Of a stretch of DNA of 34,689 nt, positions 16,104 through 23,874 are shown piece after piece. A model generated the notes under the pieces. That model searched no databases, had not been told where the DNA came from, and saw nothing but the letters and a program-made list of their open reading frames with translations. Made by a program: the position numbers and the translations under genes. Position 1 is the stretch's first letter. Each line of letters opens with the position of its first letter. This DNA comes from Oceanospirillaceae bacterium (GTDB lineage: Bacteria > Pseudomonadota > Gammaproteobacteria > Pseudomonadales > Balneatricaceae): positions 1-34,689 of the forward strand of contig JABSRA010000049.1 of NCBI GenBank assembly GCA_013215445.1, written 5' to 3'.

Positions 16104-16517
16104 CTTTTACACTCCGCACTGTCAACTGACTGACAGCAATACTGATTTTGAGGCCACTATTTTGCTAGTGGCCTGAGTTTCTGGGTTAATTGACCGCTAA
16201 ATAGCGCAAACACTTTCTAGTCATCAATAAATTGTATTTTGATACTAAAAGAATGAAACAGTCAGGACTTATCCATTAGCGTCACAATCATGCATTATTT
16301 ACGGATTTTCAAAGACACTGAACTTATCGACACACATACCCTGGCGCTACAATTTTAATCAACATTAACTGCAAATAACGATATCAAATCGTAATAGATC
16401 GAGTCAGTGGGACGCTGTGCAGTAACATCTGTTTCTGGATGGACACTAATAAGGTTTAAATTCACCGGTAGCTAGTCCATAATCAAGCTAGCTTTTATTA
16501 ATAGGGAGAAAAGACCA
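16104..16517. other. Divergent control region of the flavoprotein and RAM-domain genes
   Basis: About 410 bases with no gene. The left part holds the two inverted repeats noted separately. Near the middle ACGAT-N5-ATCGT (16378-16392) is a small perfect inverted repeat that could be an operator for either gene. Before the RAM-domain gene there is a good ribosome site, AGGGAG, at 16503-16508. No promoter is assigned. Confidence 0.4.
16119..16174 (-). promoter_or_regulatory. Two perfect inverted repeats in the flavoprotein leader
   Basis: CTGTCA-N6-TGACAG (16119-16136) lies 16-33 bases before the start codon, and AGGCCACTA-N6-TAGTGGCCT (16151-16174), with 9-bp arms, lies 48-71 before it. They may be operators or RNA hairpins controlling translation. 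Neither is followed by a T run, so simple termination is unlikely. Confidence 0.45.
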
Positions 16518-16793
16518 ATGGTATCAACGATAGTATTGATGAATGTCGCGCGTGGTAAAGCAACCGAAGTCGGTGAGAAACTAGCGGCAATGCAAGGTGT
16601 CACGGAGGTTTTCTCGGTGGCGGGCAGCTATGATTTAGTGGCGCTGATTCGCACCAAAGACAACGAAGAGTTAGCAGACTTAGTATCAGGGGAGATTGGT
16701 CTGATAGAGGAGATCACTAAGACTCAGACGATGATCGCCTTTAAGACGTTCTCAAAATATGATTTAGATACCATGTTTTCTATCGGTATGTAG
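16518..16793 (+). CDS. Stand-alone Lrp/AsnC ligand-binding (RAM) domain protein
   Basis: The 91-residue protein is nearly all RAM domain (AsnC_trans_reg): VLMNVARGKATEVGEKL, then VTEVFSVAGSYDLVALI and the closing strand TMIAFKTFSKYD. There is no helix-turn-helix, so it does not bind DNA by itself. Family members form dimers or larger rings and bind amino acids between subunits. It may modulate a full-length Lrp protein elsewhere. It is divergent from the amino-acid-type flavoprotein gene, which makes a link to glycine or its N-methyl forms thinkable but unproven. The start is supported by AGGGAG. Confidence 0.88.
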   Translation: MVSTIVLMNVARGKATEVGEKLAAMQGVTEVFSVAGSYDLVALIRTKDNEELADLVSGEIGLIEEITKTQTMIAFKTFSKYDLDTMFSIGM

Positions 16794-16824
16794 TTATTTA
16801 CATGGCTGAAAACGCTAGCAGCAT

Positions 16825-16855
16825 ATTTGGCAAAGGTTTTAAACCTTTGCCAAAT
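16825..16855. repeat. 31-bp near-perfect palindrome downstream of the RAM-domain gene
   Basis: ATTTGGCAAAGGTTT and AAACCTTTGCCAAAT are exact reverse complements with a single T between them (16840). It lies about 30 bases after the stop codon, so it may end this transcript and the possible small - strand gene at 16943, but neither side has a clean T run. Confidence 0.6.
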
Positions 16856-16942
16856 CTCATCGAAGCACGAGCAATAACCCACGTTCCCTTCTGTTGACAA
16901 TCATCACAGCGATGGATGCGGCCTCTGACCACTAAATCGCGG

Positions 16943-17071
16943 CTAGCTGCGTAAACATACCCGTTTAGTTACTGTTTCGACCATTTTAGCCAGTGATGAG
17001 CGCAAAGCACCCTGATTTTCATTGGCTTGTTCAGCTAATACTCCGCTCAAAAACAATACAAAAGTCAACAC
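16943..17071 (-). CDS. Possible small secreted protein (42 residues)
   Basis: A GTG start at 17071 with GGGGAAG upstream opens a 42-codon frame. The first 16 residues read as a signal peptide (LTFVLFLSGVLA, with an Ala-containing cleavage zone before EQANENQ). The rest is a short polar helix-prone chain with one cysteine near the end. Its gene points away from the dGTPase gene, 68 bases off. I do not recognise a family, and the non-ATG start keeps confidence low. Confidence 0.3.
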   Translation of the reverse strand: MLTFVLFLSGVLAEQANENQGALRSSLAKMVETVTKRVCLRS

Positions 17072-17139
17072 TAGATGCCACTTCCCCGATCCAGTAGTGT
17101 ATTCTCTGGCTAAACTTAAGTTTCTAGGTCACTTGTATC

Positions 17140-18609
17140 ATGAGTTCCATCGATTTTTGCAGCAAAATCAGCGCCCAACGGCCTTTTGGTAAAACCTCTG
17201 AGACCAGTGGCACCAAGCAACTACAACGCGCTTTTGAGAGTGATCGCGGCCGTATTATCAACAGCGCAGCGATTCGCCGGTTGCAGCAAAAAACTCAGGT
17301 GTTTCCCCTGGAAAAAAATGCAGCAGTGCGCTCTAGGCTGACCCATTCCCTGGAAGTACAGCAGGTCGGTCGCTTCATCGTCAGGAGTATTTTTGACCAG
17401 CTCACGGCAGCTGAGCAACAGCAGTATGGTTTAACTGGGCTTGAGCGCTGTATTGAATCGCTAGTGGAGATGTCCTGTTTAATGCATGACATTGGCAACC
17501 CGGCCTTTGGTCATTTTGGCGAGCACGCCATCAATCAGTGGTTTGAATGCCACTTAATAGCGTTGGCACGCAGTGCTAATCGCGATACCGACACTGATCA
17601 CTTGTTTGAGAAACGTCCAGAATTAGCCTTGGATTTACAACAGTTCGAGGGTAATGCGCAGGCGATCAGGCTGATTCACTCGCTGTTAAATCTCAATTTA
17701 ACCTTTTCCCAAGCGGCGGGCATTTTAAAATATACTCGCCCCGGTACCCTGCATAAAAAAAATGTACCCGCTGATAAAAGTTACCTGATGAAAAAAGTCG
17801 GTTATTACTTTTCAGAAATAGAGTATATAGATCAGCTCAGAGCTCATTTAAACATAGCCCCGGGCTGTCGCTTCCCACTGTCTTATATTATGGAGGCGGC
17901 CGATGACATTTCCTACTGCCTGGCCGACATTGAAGATGCGGTAGAAAAAGGCATTCTCAGTACTGATAAATTGAGTGAGTTACTCTCTACTACTTATAGA
18001 GACGTACTCTTCAATAAATTCAACAATCGAGATCAGGCGGCGTTGGACACCATGCACAAGGACATAGAGAAAGCCAAGTGTGCCCCAAGTTTTTTCGTCA
18101 GTTTACGGGTGTCTTTATCCCACCCATTGGTGCAACATGCGACCGAGCAGTTTATCGCTAATATCGGCGCTATTTATCAGGGACGCTATAACAATGCACT
18201 CCTTGAAGATAACAGCCGCTATCACGCCATTACTGAAACACTTAAGCAGATTGCTATCCAATATGTCTTTAGTCATCGCGAAGTTGAACAACTTGAATTA
18301 CAGGGTTATCGTATCATCAGTGGCTTACTGGACTTTTATAAACCACTGCTGACCATGGACAGCCTGACTTTCAGCAAAGTATTGGCCAATAAAAAAGACG
18401 CACCTTTAATTGCCAAACACTTGGTCAAAAAATTACCCGAAAAACACATCATCACCTATCAGAGAGCGCATGCACTGCTCAATGTAAAGCATGCTGATTT
18501 CCCCACTTTAGAGTTCTACCACCGCTGTCGCTTAATCCAAGATTATATCTCGGGCATGACCGATCAATTTGCCTACGATGAATATCGCTCCCTCATGGTG
18601 ATCGAATAA
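17140..18609 (+). CDS. dgt: Deoxyguanosinetriphosphate triphosphohydrolase
   Basis: The 489-residue product matches dGTPase, which cuts dGTP to deoxyguanosine and triphosphate and so tunes nucleotide pools. The HD-domain metal ligands appear as His69 in SRLTHSLEVQQ, His116-Asp117 in CLMHDIGNPAFGHFGE, and an Asp in EAADDISYCLADIEDA. The early motif RGRIINSAAIRRLQQKTQVF is characteristic. Its length is close to the Escherichia coli enzyme (about 505). It is monocistronic, and a decayed gene fragment lies downstream. Confidence 0.93.
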   Translation: MSSIDFCSKISAQRPFGKTSETSGTKQLQRAFESDRGRIINSAAIRRLQQKTQVFPLEKNAAVRSRLTHSLEVQQVGRFIVRSIFDQLTAAEQQQYGLTGLERCIESLVEMSCLMHDIGNPAFGHFGEHAINQWFECHLIALARSANRDTDTDHLFEKRPELALDLQQFEGNAQAIRLIHSLLNLNLTFSQAAGILKYTRPGTLHKKNVPADKSYLMKKVGYYFSEIEYIDQLRAHLNIAPGCRFPLSYIMEAADDISYCLADIEDAVEKGILSTDKLSELLSTTYRDVLFNKFNNRDQAALDTMHKDIEKAKCAPSFFVSLRVSLSHPLVQHATEQFIANIGAIYQGRYNNALLEDNSRYHAITETLKQIAIQYVFSHREVEQLELQGYRIISGLLDFYKPLLTMDSLTFSKVLANKKDAPLIAKHLVKKLPEKHIITYQRAHALLNVKHADFPTLEFYHRCRLIQDYISGMTDQFAYDEYRSLMVIE

Positions 18610-18646
18610 TCTATCGAGACTTCAGCATCCGTCTTGTATGACGATG

Positions 18647-18856
18647 TCACCACTGAGGTAAGGGGTCTCTTCCAAAAATAATTACCTCAGTTGGCGTGAC
18701 CACGCAGTGTAATTCTCCCCCTCTAGAGGATGCTCGATAAGCTTGTAATTCTGTTTTATCTAATACTTGCGCCCAATAAGCTGCTAGCCCTGTATGGATT
18801 GAACCCGTCACGGGGTTTTCACCACTGTCGGTATCTGAGCAAAAGTAGCGAATCGG
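18647..18856 (-). pseudogene. C-terminal remnant of a PhzF-family isomerase gene
   Basis: Translating the - strand gives about 69 residues that read as the end of a PhzF/PhzC-type protein: GENPVTGSIHTGLAAYWAQ followed by ASSRGGELHCVV, both hallmark stretches of the family. The frame is closed by TGA just upstream (18857-18859), and the N-terminal half, which should lie at 18860-19500, is absent, since the tryptophan dioxygenase gene fills that space. The fragment keeps a good frame, so decay is probably recent. PhzF-fold proteins are isomerases or epimerases of varied substrates; this copy cannot be functional. Confidence 0.75.
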
Positions 18857-19002
18857 TCATTAGGTTGTTATTGAGCTAAGATTGAAGCTAAGCACTGCCA
18901 CTCTAAGCTCTTGGTTTAGTATCTAAACAGCCCATTGGATAACCACCACTCTGATTGAGCGACAGGCTGTTTAAGTCAGCATCGATGATTATCGTGAAAG
19001 TA

Positions 19003-19020
19003 GCCTGCTAAGCAGCAGGC
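19003..19020 (-). terminator. Hairpin downstream of the tryptophan dioxygenase gene
   Basis: GCCTGCT (19003-19009) and AGCAGGC (19014-19020) pair perfectly around a 4-base loop, about 30 bases after the dioxygenase stop. The U tract on the - strand is short, so termination may be partial. Confidence 0.5.
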
Positions 19021-19048
19021 AAATAGTTAATAGAGGCCTTGCAACCTA

Positions 19049-19897
19049 CTACATCCGCGTTCGTACAGTCCACAACTCGGGAAAGAGCACTGTATCTAAC
19101 ATTTTTCGTAAATAGGAGACGCCACCACTGCCACCAGTCCCCGACTTTAGGCCGATAATTCGCTCAACCGTGGTCACATGATTAAAGCGCCAGCGTCTGA
19201 AATAGTCTTCAAAATCCACCAGCTTTTCAGCTAAATCATATAACTCCCAGTACTGCTGCGGGTTTTCATAAACGGTTAACCAGGCACTCTCGACCGCTTC
19301 GCTCGGTTGATGTTTTTCACGCCAATCACGCCCTGCTAATGCCTCTCCTAAATCAAGCCCCCGACGCTGCATTAACAATAATGCCTCATCATAGAGGCTA
19401 GGCTCAGTCAATATCGCCTCTAGCTGTTGAGTCACCGCCTTATCATGGGCATGGGGTTTGAGCATGGTCAGGTTTCGATTGCCGACTAAAAACTCGATGG
19501 TGCGGTACTGATAAGATTGAAACCCTGAAGATTGTCCCAGAGATTCCCTAAAAGAGGTATATTCACTCGGGGTCATCGTGCGCAGTACATCCCAAGCACT
19601 GTTCAACTGTTCAAAAATCCGCGAGACCCGGGCGAGATGTTTAGAAACTTGAGACAAATTATCCTGTTTGATTTCCTCTAATATCGCCTGCATTTCATGG
19701 ATGGCCAACTTCATCCACAGCTCTGAGGTCTGATGTTGTACGATAAACAACATTTCATCGTGGGCAGTTGATAGTGGCTTTTGACTACTTAATAGCGAGT
19801 CGAGTTGCAGGTAATCTGCATAGGACATTCTATCTTTAAAATCCATCTGTACGCCATCTGTGCTCGACTCATTATCGCTCTGATAAGGACAACTCAT
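19049..19897 (-). CDS. kynA: Tryptophan 2,3-dioxygenase
   Basis: The product matches the all-helical, haem-dependent enzyme that opens the indole ring of tryptophan with O2 to N-formylkynurenine. Signatures include [32 protein letters not shown] (with the substrate-contacting His), [17 protein letters not shown], and the haem-ligand His in [16 protein letters not shown]. The start at 19897 (282 residues) is preferred over ATG 19912 because GAAGGT lies 7 bases upstream; the alternative adds five residues. Two genes upstream on the same strand (GNAT and DUF1289) may be co-transcribed. Kynurenine-pathway partners are not in the window. Its need for O2 supports an aerobic host. Confidence 0.93.
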   Translation of the reverse strand: MSCPYQSDNESSTDGVQMDFKDRMSYADYLQLDSLLSSQKPLSTAHDEMLFIVQHQTSELWMKLAIHEMQAILEEIKQDNLSQVSKHLARVSRIFEQLNSAWDVLRTMTPSEYTSFRESLGQSSGFQSYQYRTIEFLVGNRNLTMLKPHAHDKAVTQQLEAILTEPSLYDEALLLMQRRGLDLGEALAGRDWREKHQPSEAVESAWLTVYENPQQYWELYDLAEKLVDFEDYFRRWRFNHVTTVERIIGLKSGTGGSGGVSYLRKMLDTVLFPELWTVRTRM

Positions 19898-19958
19898 ATT
19901 TTTTACCTTCATCTAATGCACGCAATGACCATTATTACCACCGCATCCGTTCTATTGT

Positions 19959-20705
19959 TTACTTTACTCTATACCAATAATGATAGCGCTCTGCATAACC
20001 AAGCTTTTCATACAAGCTGATAGCGCCTATATTATTGGCGACCACTTGCAGGTAACTACTACTAGCGCCTTCACTGGCGCCCCACTGATGGAGACTTTTT
20101 AACAGTTGTTTTGCATAACCATTACGCCGCTTGTCCCGATGAGTGACTAGATCAAAAATACCCAAGTGATGGTTGTGGACTACCCCTATCGCGCATGCCA
20201 CCTCCTCACCTGCATCGATTAAGACTGCAAAGTTTATGTTATCTTTGACTCTCTCTAAAATAGCTAGGTGCCCTTGATGTTGGGCTAATTCAACGTGACT
20301 CAAGCGGACAAAACTAGTCAACCAGTCTCTGGCTGATTTTTGTTCGATTTCTTTGAGCGGGCTATCTGCTATCAATAGAGGCCCCTGCATCACTAGTGAT
20401 TTGTCTAAATACTGGTAGCCATCGCGGGCCAAATATTGATCAAATTCCTCTGCTGCGACGAAAGAAGGTATCCTAATGATGCTCGGCTGCTGCCTCTGGC
20501 TAAAATAAGCGGCTATTTTTTGCGTTAGTTGAGGATACTGCCAATCATGCAAATTCAACAGGTTGGCCGAATTAGCGCGCTTGGTATAACCATCCGCAAA
20601 ACGTAATACAATGCCGTTGAGTTCTTGCTGTTCTAAAGCAGGCCATGCACTAAATGCCGCGCACTCTAGTTGCTCAAATTGAATTGCCTCTCCCTCTTCC
20701 CTCAA
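19959..20705 (-). CDS. Two-domain GNAT acetyltransferase
   Basis: The 248-residue protein has an N-terminal region with the recurrent motif GIVLRFADGYTKRANS (about 30-45) and a C-terminal GNAT domain whose acetyl-CoA loop is THRDKRRNGYAKQLLKSL, followed by VVANNIGAISLYEKLGY. The acceptor is unknown. It starts with TTG that overlaps the stop of the DUF1289 gene (TTGA), so the two are translationally coupled. The tryptophan dioxygenase gene begins about 60 bases downstream and may belong to the same transcript. Confidence 0.83.
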   Translation of the reverse strand: MREEGEAIQFEQLECAAFSAWPALEQQELNGIVLRFADGYTKRANSANLLNLHDWQYPQLTQKIAAYFSQRQQPSIIRIPSFVAAEEFDQYLARDGYQYLDKSLVMQGPLLIADSPLKEIEQKSARDWLTSFVRLSHVELAQHQGHLAILERVKDNINFAVLIDAGEEVACAIGVVHNHHLGIFDLVTHRDKRRNGYAKQLLKSLHQWGASEGASSSYLQVVANNIGAISLYEKLGYAERYHYWYRVK

Positions 20706-20899
20706 CCTGCAGACTCCTGTTCTCGATAGCGCTGTTCAATTTTAACCAGCACCCTTTGTTTTTCGAGGTTGTCATACACACCCCACTCAGCGATTTCGAT
20801 GCCTGAACGTTTACAGGCGATACACAAATCGTGCTTATCTAAGCAACACACACCTACACAGGGATTTTTAATTATCAGGCCGTTATTAACGCTTGGCAC
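20702..20899 (-). CDS. DUF1289 small Cys-rich protein
   Basis: The 65-residue protein has the family pattern NPCVGVCCLDKHDLCIACKRSG followed by EIAEW, with four well-placed cysteines (plus one extra) that probably bind a metal. Function is not established for the family. A GTG start with AGGTG about 5 bases upstream is used. Its stop overlaps the start of the GNAT gene. It is the first gene of a - strand unit that diverges from prmA. Confidence 0.85.
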   Translation of the reverse strand: MPSVNNGLIIKNPCVGVCCLDKHDLCIACKRSGIEIAEWGVYDNLEKQRVLVKIEQRYREQESAG

Positions 20900-21064
20900 T
20901 ACATCACCTACAAAAATAGAAATAAAAAATATAAATAAAAAAACACGGGTTTACGCTAAGACCACCTGCGAGCACTAATTTAATGCCTATCATTGATGAA
21001 GTCTACCAGAGCATCAGGTAAAATTACTCAATTTTAAATATGCTAACAAATTTAAGGATACACC

Positions 21065-21958
21065 ATGCCCTGGCTTCAAGTTAAAATTGAAATACAACCG
21101 ACCTTAGCCGCACAATTTGAAGATTTGTTACTGGCTGCAGGGGCTTTGTCTGTTACTTACCAAGACAGTCAAGACCAACCTATATACGAGCCTGAATTAG
21201 GCACCACACCGCTGTGGAGCAATACCACCATCAGCAGTTTATTCGATGCTGCAACTGATTTGGCCGAATTACAAAATTTTTTACTGTTATCTTTTACCCA
21301 GATGGAAACAAAAATAGCGTTTCCAACCTTGTCCATTGAAATCCTCGAGGACAAAGACTGGGAGCGCGAATGGATGAAATCTTACAAACCGATGCAATTT
21401 GGCGATCGACTCTGGGTGTGCCCAAGTTGGTGTGAAACACCGGATCCCAACGCGGTTAATTTAATGTTAGACCCAGGGCTGGCCTTTGGTACTGGAACTC
21501 ACCCCACCACTGAGTTATGCCTGCGTTGGTTAGACGCTCAGGACTGCACCGATAAAAGCATCACTGATTACGGTTGCGGCTCAGGGATCTTAGGTGTTGC
21601 AGCGCTGCTGCTCGGTGCGAAGTCGGTATTGGCGGTAGATATCGACCAACAGGCTTTGACCGCAACTTTAACCAATTTAGAGCGCAATCAACTTAGCACT
21701 AAACAACTGAGTGTCTACCTACCAGAAAAAGCACCGGTACAGGCCACCGACATTGTTGTGGCAAATATTTTATCAGGGCCACTGGTTGAGTTGGCCCCCG
21801 TTCTTGCGGGAAGAGTAAAAAAAGGCGGTAAACTGGCACTTTCTGGCCTGCTGGTCAGTCAAGAGTCAGACATTATTAGCGCTTACTCGGAGCAATTTGT
21901 CTTAGATCCTGCTGTAGAATTAGAGGGTTGGATTAGAGTAACGGGCGTTAAAAAATAA
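21065..21958 (+). CDS. prmA: Ribosomal protein L11 methyltransferase
   Basis: The 297-residue protein has the N-terminal substrate-recognition domain (PWLQVKIEIQP, then DKDWEREWMKSYKPMQFG) and a C-terminal SAM-dependent methyltransferase domain with LAFGTGTHPTTELCL and DYGCGSGILGVAALLLGA. It trimethylates several amino groups of ribosomal protein L11. AAGGA lies upstream of the ATG. The order prmA, dusB, fis, purH, purD is conserved in many gammaproteobacteria. The usual upstream neighbour accC is absent here; a divergent DUF1289 gene takes its place. Confidence 0.95.
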   Translation: MPWLQVKIEIQPTLAAQFEDLLLAAGALSVTYQDSQDQPIYEPELGTTPLWSNTTISSLFDAATDLAELQNFLLLSFTQMETKIAFPTLSIEILEDKDWEREWMKSYKPMQFGDRLWVCPSWCETPDPNAVNLMLDPGLAFGTGTHPTTELCLRWLDAQDCTDKSITDYGCGSGILGVAALLLGAKSVLAVDIDQQALTATLTNLERNQLSTKQLSVYLPEKAPVQATDIVVANILSGPLVELAPVLAGRVKKGGKLALSGLLVSQESDIISAYSEQFVLDPAVELEGWIRVTGVKK

Positions 21959-22171
21959 CCAGAAATCCGCTGGACAGAGACTAGGAGTGAGCAAAAGCAA
22001 GCTCCACAGGTATCGATTGTAAATTAATAACCAAGATAGCGGGCTAAAAAGTGTCACTTGTCAGTGTTCATCGTATCGACAGGCCCGAGAGAATAAATAC
22101 TAAAGTCAATAGTCAAGAAAAATCGATTAAAAAGCAACCAAAATAAACCTGTTTTTTATATCCAAAACGTG

Positions 22172-22185
22172 TAAAATTCGGCCCC
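22172..22185 (+). promoter_or_regulatory. Possible stringently controlled promoter of dusB-fis
   Basis: TGTAAAAT resembles an extended -10 box and is followed at once by TCGGCCCC, a GC-rich discriminator like that of fis and rRNA promoters in Escherichia coli. It lies about 75 bases before dusB. The -35 element is weak or absent, so this is a suggestion only. Confidence 0.3.
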
Positions 22186-22254
22186 TTCTTAGTTCAAGAA
22201 TTAACTCTTCCTTCAGACCTGTCTGCTGGATAACTTTAACATTATAGGCGTTAA

Positions 22255-23241
22255 ATGTTTCAAATTGGCCCTTACCACATAGCGAGTAAGGTAATTCTTG
22301 CACCTATGGCGGGCATCACAGATAAACCTTTTAGGTCTCTGTGTAAACAATTTGGAGCCGGGCTTGTCACTTCGGAAATGGTCACTAGTGATGTGTCACT
22401 ATGGAACTCCCGTAAATCAAGTTTCAGGTTGAGCCCCGATATCGATATTGAGCCTAGATCCGTGCAAATAGCGGGGGGTGACGCACAAATGATGGCTCAA
22501 GCAGCCATTATGAACGTTGCCCGTGGTGCGCAAATTATCGATATTAATATGGGCTGCCCCGCCAAAAAAGTGTGTAAAAAAGCAGCTGGCTCGGCACTTT
22601 TAAAAGATGAGGCTCTGGTCAAATCTATACTAGAAGCAGTCGTCAATGCTGTCGATGTCCCCGTCACTCTGAAAATCAGAACGGGCTGGGACAAGCAGAG
22701 TATTAATGCCATCACCATTGCAAAAATGGCTGAAGACATTGGTATTGCAGCACTGGCTGTACACGGCCGCACGAGAGCTTGTGCATTCAAGGGAGAAGTG
22801 GAGTATCAAACCATTGCCGATATCGCCAGGGTTATTGATATTCCACTATTCGCCAATGGCGATATAGATACCCCCGAAAAAGCCAGCTCAGTGTTAGAGT
22901 TTACCAATGCAGATGCGGTTATGCTGGGGAGAGCAGCACAGGGACGACCTTGGATTTTTAGAGAAGTCGATCACTTTCTAAGCTATGGCGAGCATTTAGC
23001 CCCCATAGAACTTTCAGAGATCAGACAGACACTGATTAGCCATTTACATGCACTTCACCAATTCTATGGTGATTATTTGGGCGTACGAATTGCCCGAAAG
23101 CATGTAGCATGGTACTTACAGTGTGTAGAGCAAGGTAAACGTTTTCGCTCCGGCTTTAATAAGCTGGAAACAAAAGAGACACAACTGGCAGCAATAGAGC
23201 AGTTTTTTGCAACCGCTCAGCTAATCACCACTGCCGCTTAA
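22255..23241 (+). CDS. dusB: tRNA-dihydrouridine synthase B
   Basis: The 328-residue FMN enzyme reduces uridines of the tRNA D-loop. Signatures are VILAPMAGITDKPFR (residues about 13-27), IDINMGCPAKKVCKKAAGSALL with the catalytic Cys, LKIRTGWD, AVHGRTRACAFKGE and FANGDIDTPEKA. The length is standard. AGGCG lies just before the ATG. It is followed after 24 bases by fis, the classic dusB-fis operon, in which dusB precedes fis and helps its expression. Confidence 0.95.
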   Translation: MFQIGPYHIASKVILAPMAGITDKPFRSLCKQFGAGLVTSEMVTSDVSLWNSRKSSFRLSPDIDIEPRSVQIAGGDAQMMAQAAIMNVARGAQIIDINMGCPAKKVCKKAAGSALLKDEALVKSILEAVVNAVDVPVTLKIRTGWDKQSINAITIAKMAEDIGIAALAVHGRTRACAFKGEVEYQTIADIARVIDIPLFANGDIDTPEKASSVLEFTNADAVMLGRAAQGRPWIFREVDHFLSYGEHLAPIELSEIRQTLISHLHALHQFYGDYLGVRIARKHVAWYLQCVEQGKRFRSGFNKLETKETQLAAIEQFFATAQLITTAA

Positions 23242-23265
23242 CATTTAATTTTGGATATCTGTCAC

Positions 23266-23556
23266 GTGAACACAATAGAAAGTCAACAAGTTAATTTCGC
23301 CCCTGTATCAAACCCTAGTGTCACTCAAGGCCAGACACTGCGAGACAGCGTTGAAACCTCCATGAACAATTATTTTAGGCAACTCGGTGGTCAACCTGTC
23401 ACCGATGTCTACAAAATGGTACTTGCTGAAATTGAAGCACCACTACTAGAGACTGTCATGGCTTACACTAAAGACAATCAAACTAAGGCTTCTGAGCTAC
23501 TGGGATTAAACCGAGGTACTCTGCGTAAAAAACTGAAAGAATACGGATTACTTTAA
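23266..23556 (+). CDS. fis: Nucleoid protein Fis
   Basis: The C-terminal half is almost diagnostic: VLAEIEAPLLETVMAYTKDN leads into the DNA-binding helices with LLGLNRGTLRKKLKEYGLL. Fis bends DNA and controls rRNA, recombination and growth-phase genes. The start is uncertain: GTG at 23266 (96 residues, GGAT 10 bases upstream) matches the usual length of 98; a TTG at 23251 would add five residues. A strong terminator follows. Confidence 0.93.
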   Translation: MNTIESQQVNFAPVSNPSVTQGQTLRDSVETSMNNYFRQLGGQPVTDVYKMVLAEIEAPLLETVMAYTKDNQTKASELLGLNRGTLRKKLKEYGLL

Positions 23557-23565
23557 GCTAATGAC

Positions 23566-23602
23566 AAAAGCAGCTGCGCGGATTCCCCCAGCTGCTTTTT
23601 TT
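23566..23602 (+). terminator. Rho-independent terminator after fis
   Basis: AAAAGCAGCTG (23566-23576) pairs with CAGCTGCTTTT (23589-23599), and seven T follow the GC part (23596-23602). It begins 10 bases after the fis stop and separates fis from purH. Confidence 0.9.
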
Positions 23603-23874
23603 GAGAGATCCCCTAGAGAGCGGACGATGGATATACGAGTCACATCTGATTATAGCTTGATTCCCTGTGATAGCTGTTCCACCTATCCCCTGCACACACT
23701 CCTCTGGAACTTCTCAGCACTCTCCTCGAACACACCCTCTTCACCATCTAACTACCAAGCTAACCCGCACCATAGACTATCCCCTTTCACTGTACCGCTG
23801 ATGAACCCCCTTTTTAATTCATCGATAACCAACCTATTTACCCTTTCCCTACACTAAGAGAATATGGCAAAAAA
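23603..23874 (+). other. Pyrimidine-rich leader of purHD
   Basis: With the terminator, this makes a 318-base gap before purH. The stretch 23690-23830 is strikingly rich in C and T and poor in G on the + strand. An open frame through it (23561-23857) is a by-product of this bias and has no coding signature. A PurR-type operator is not obvious. Just before purH, an out-of-frame ATG (23864) lies near the ribosome-site-like AGAGA. Confidence 0.45.

Larger units (their letters stand above)
18610..19048. other. Interval holding the PhzF remnant
   Basis: Apart from the PhzF-like fragment (18647-18856) and a terminator hairpin at 19003-19020, I see no gene. The stretch 18860-19000 may be scrambled upstream sequence of the lost gene but I could not align it to the family. 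Confidence 0.5.

Noticed and set aside
23561-23857. 98-codon open frame between fis and purH
   Set aside because: It contains the fis terminator and reflects the C/T bias; there is no protein-like pattern.
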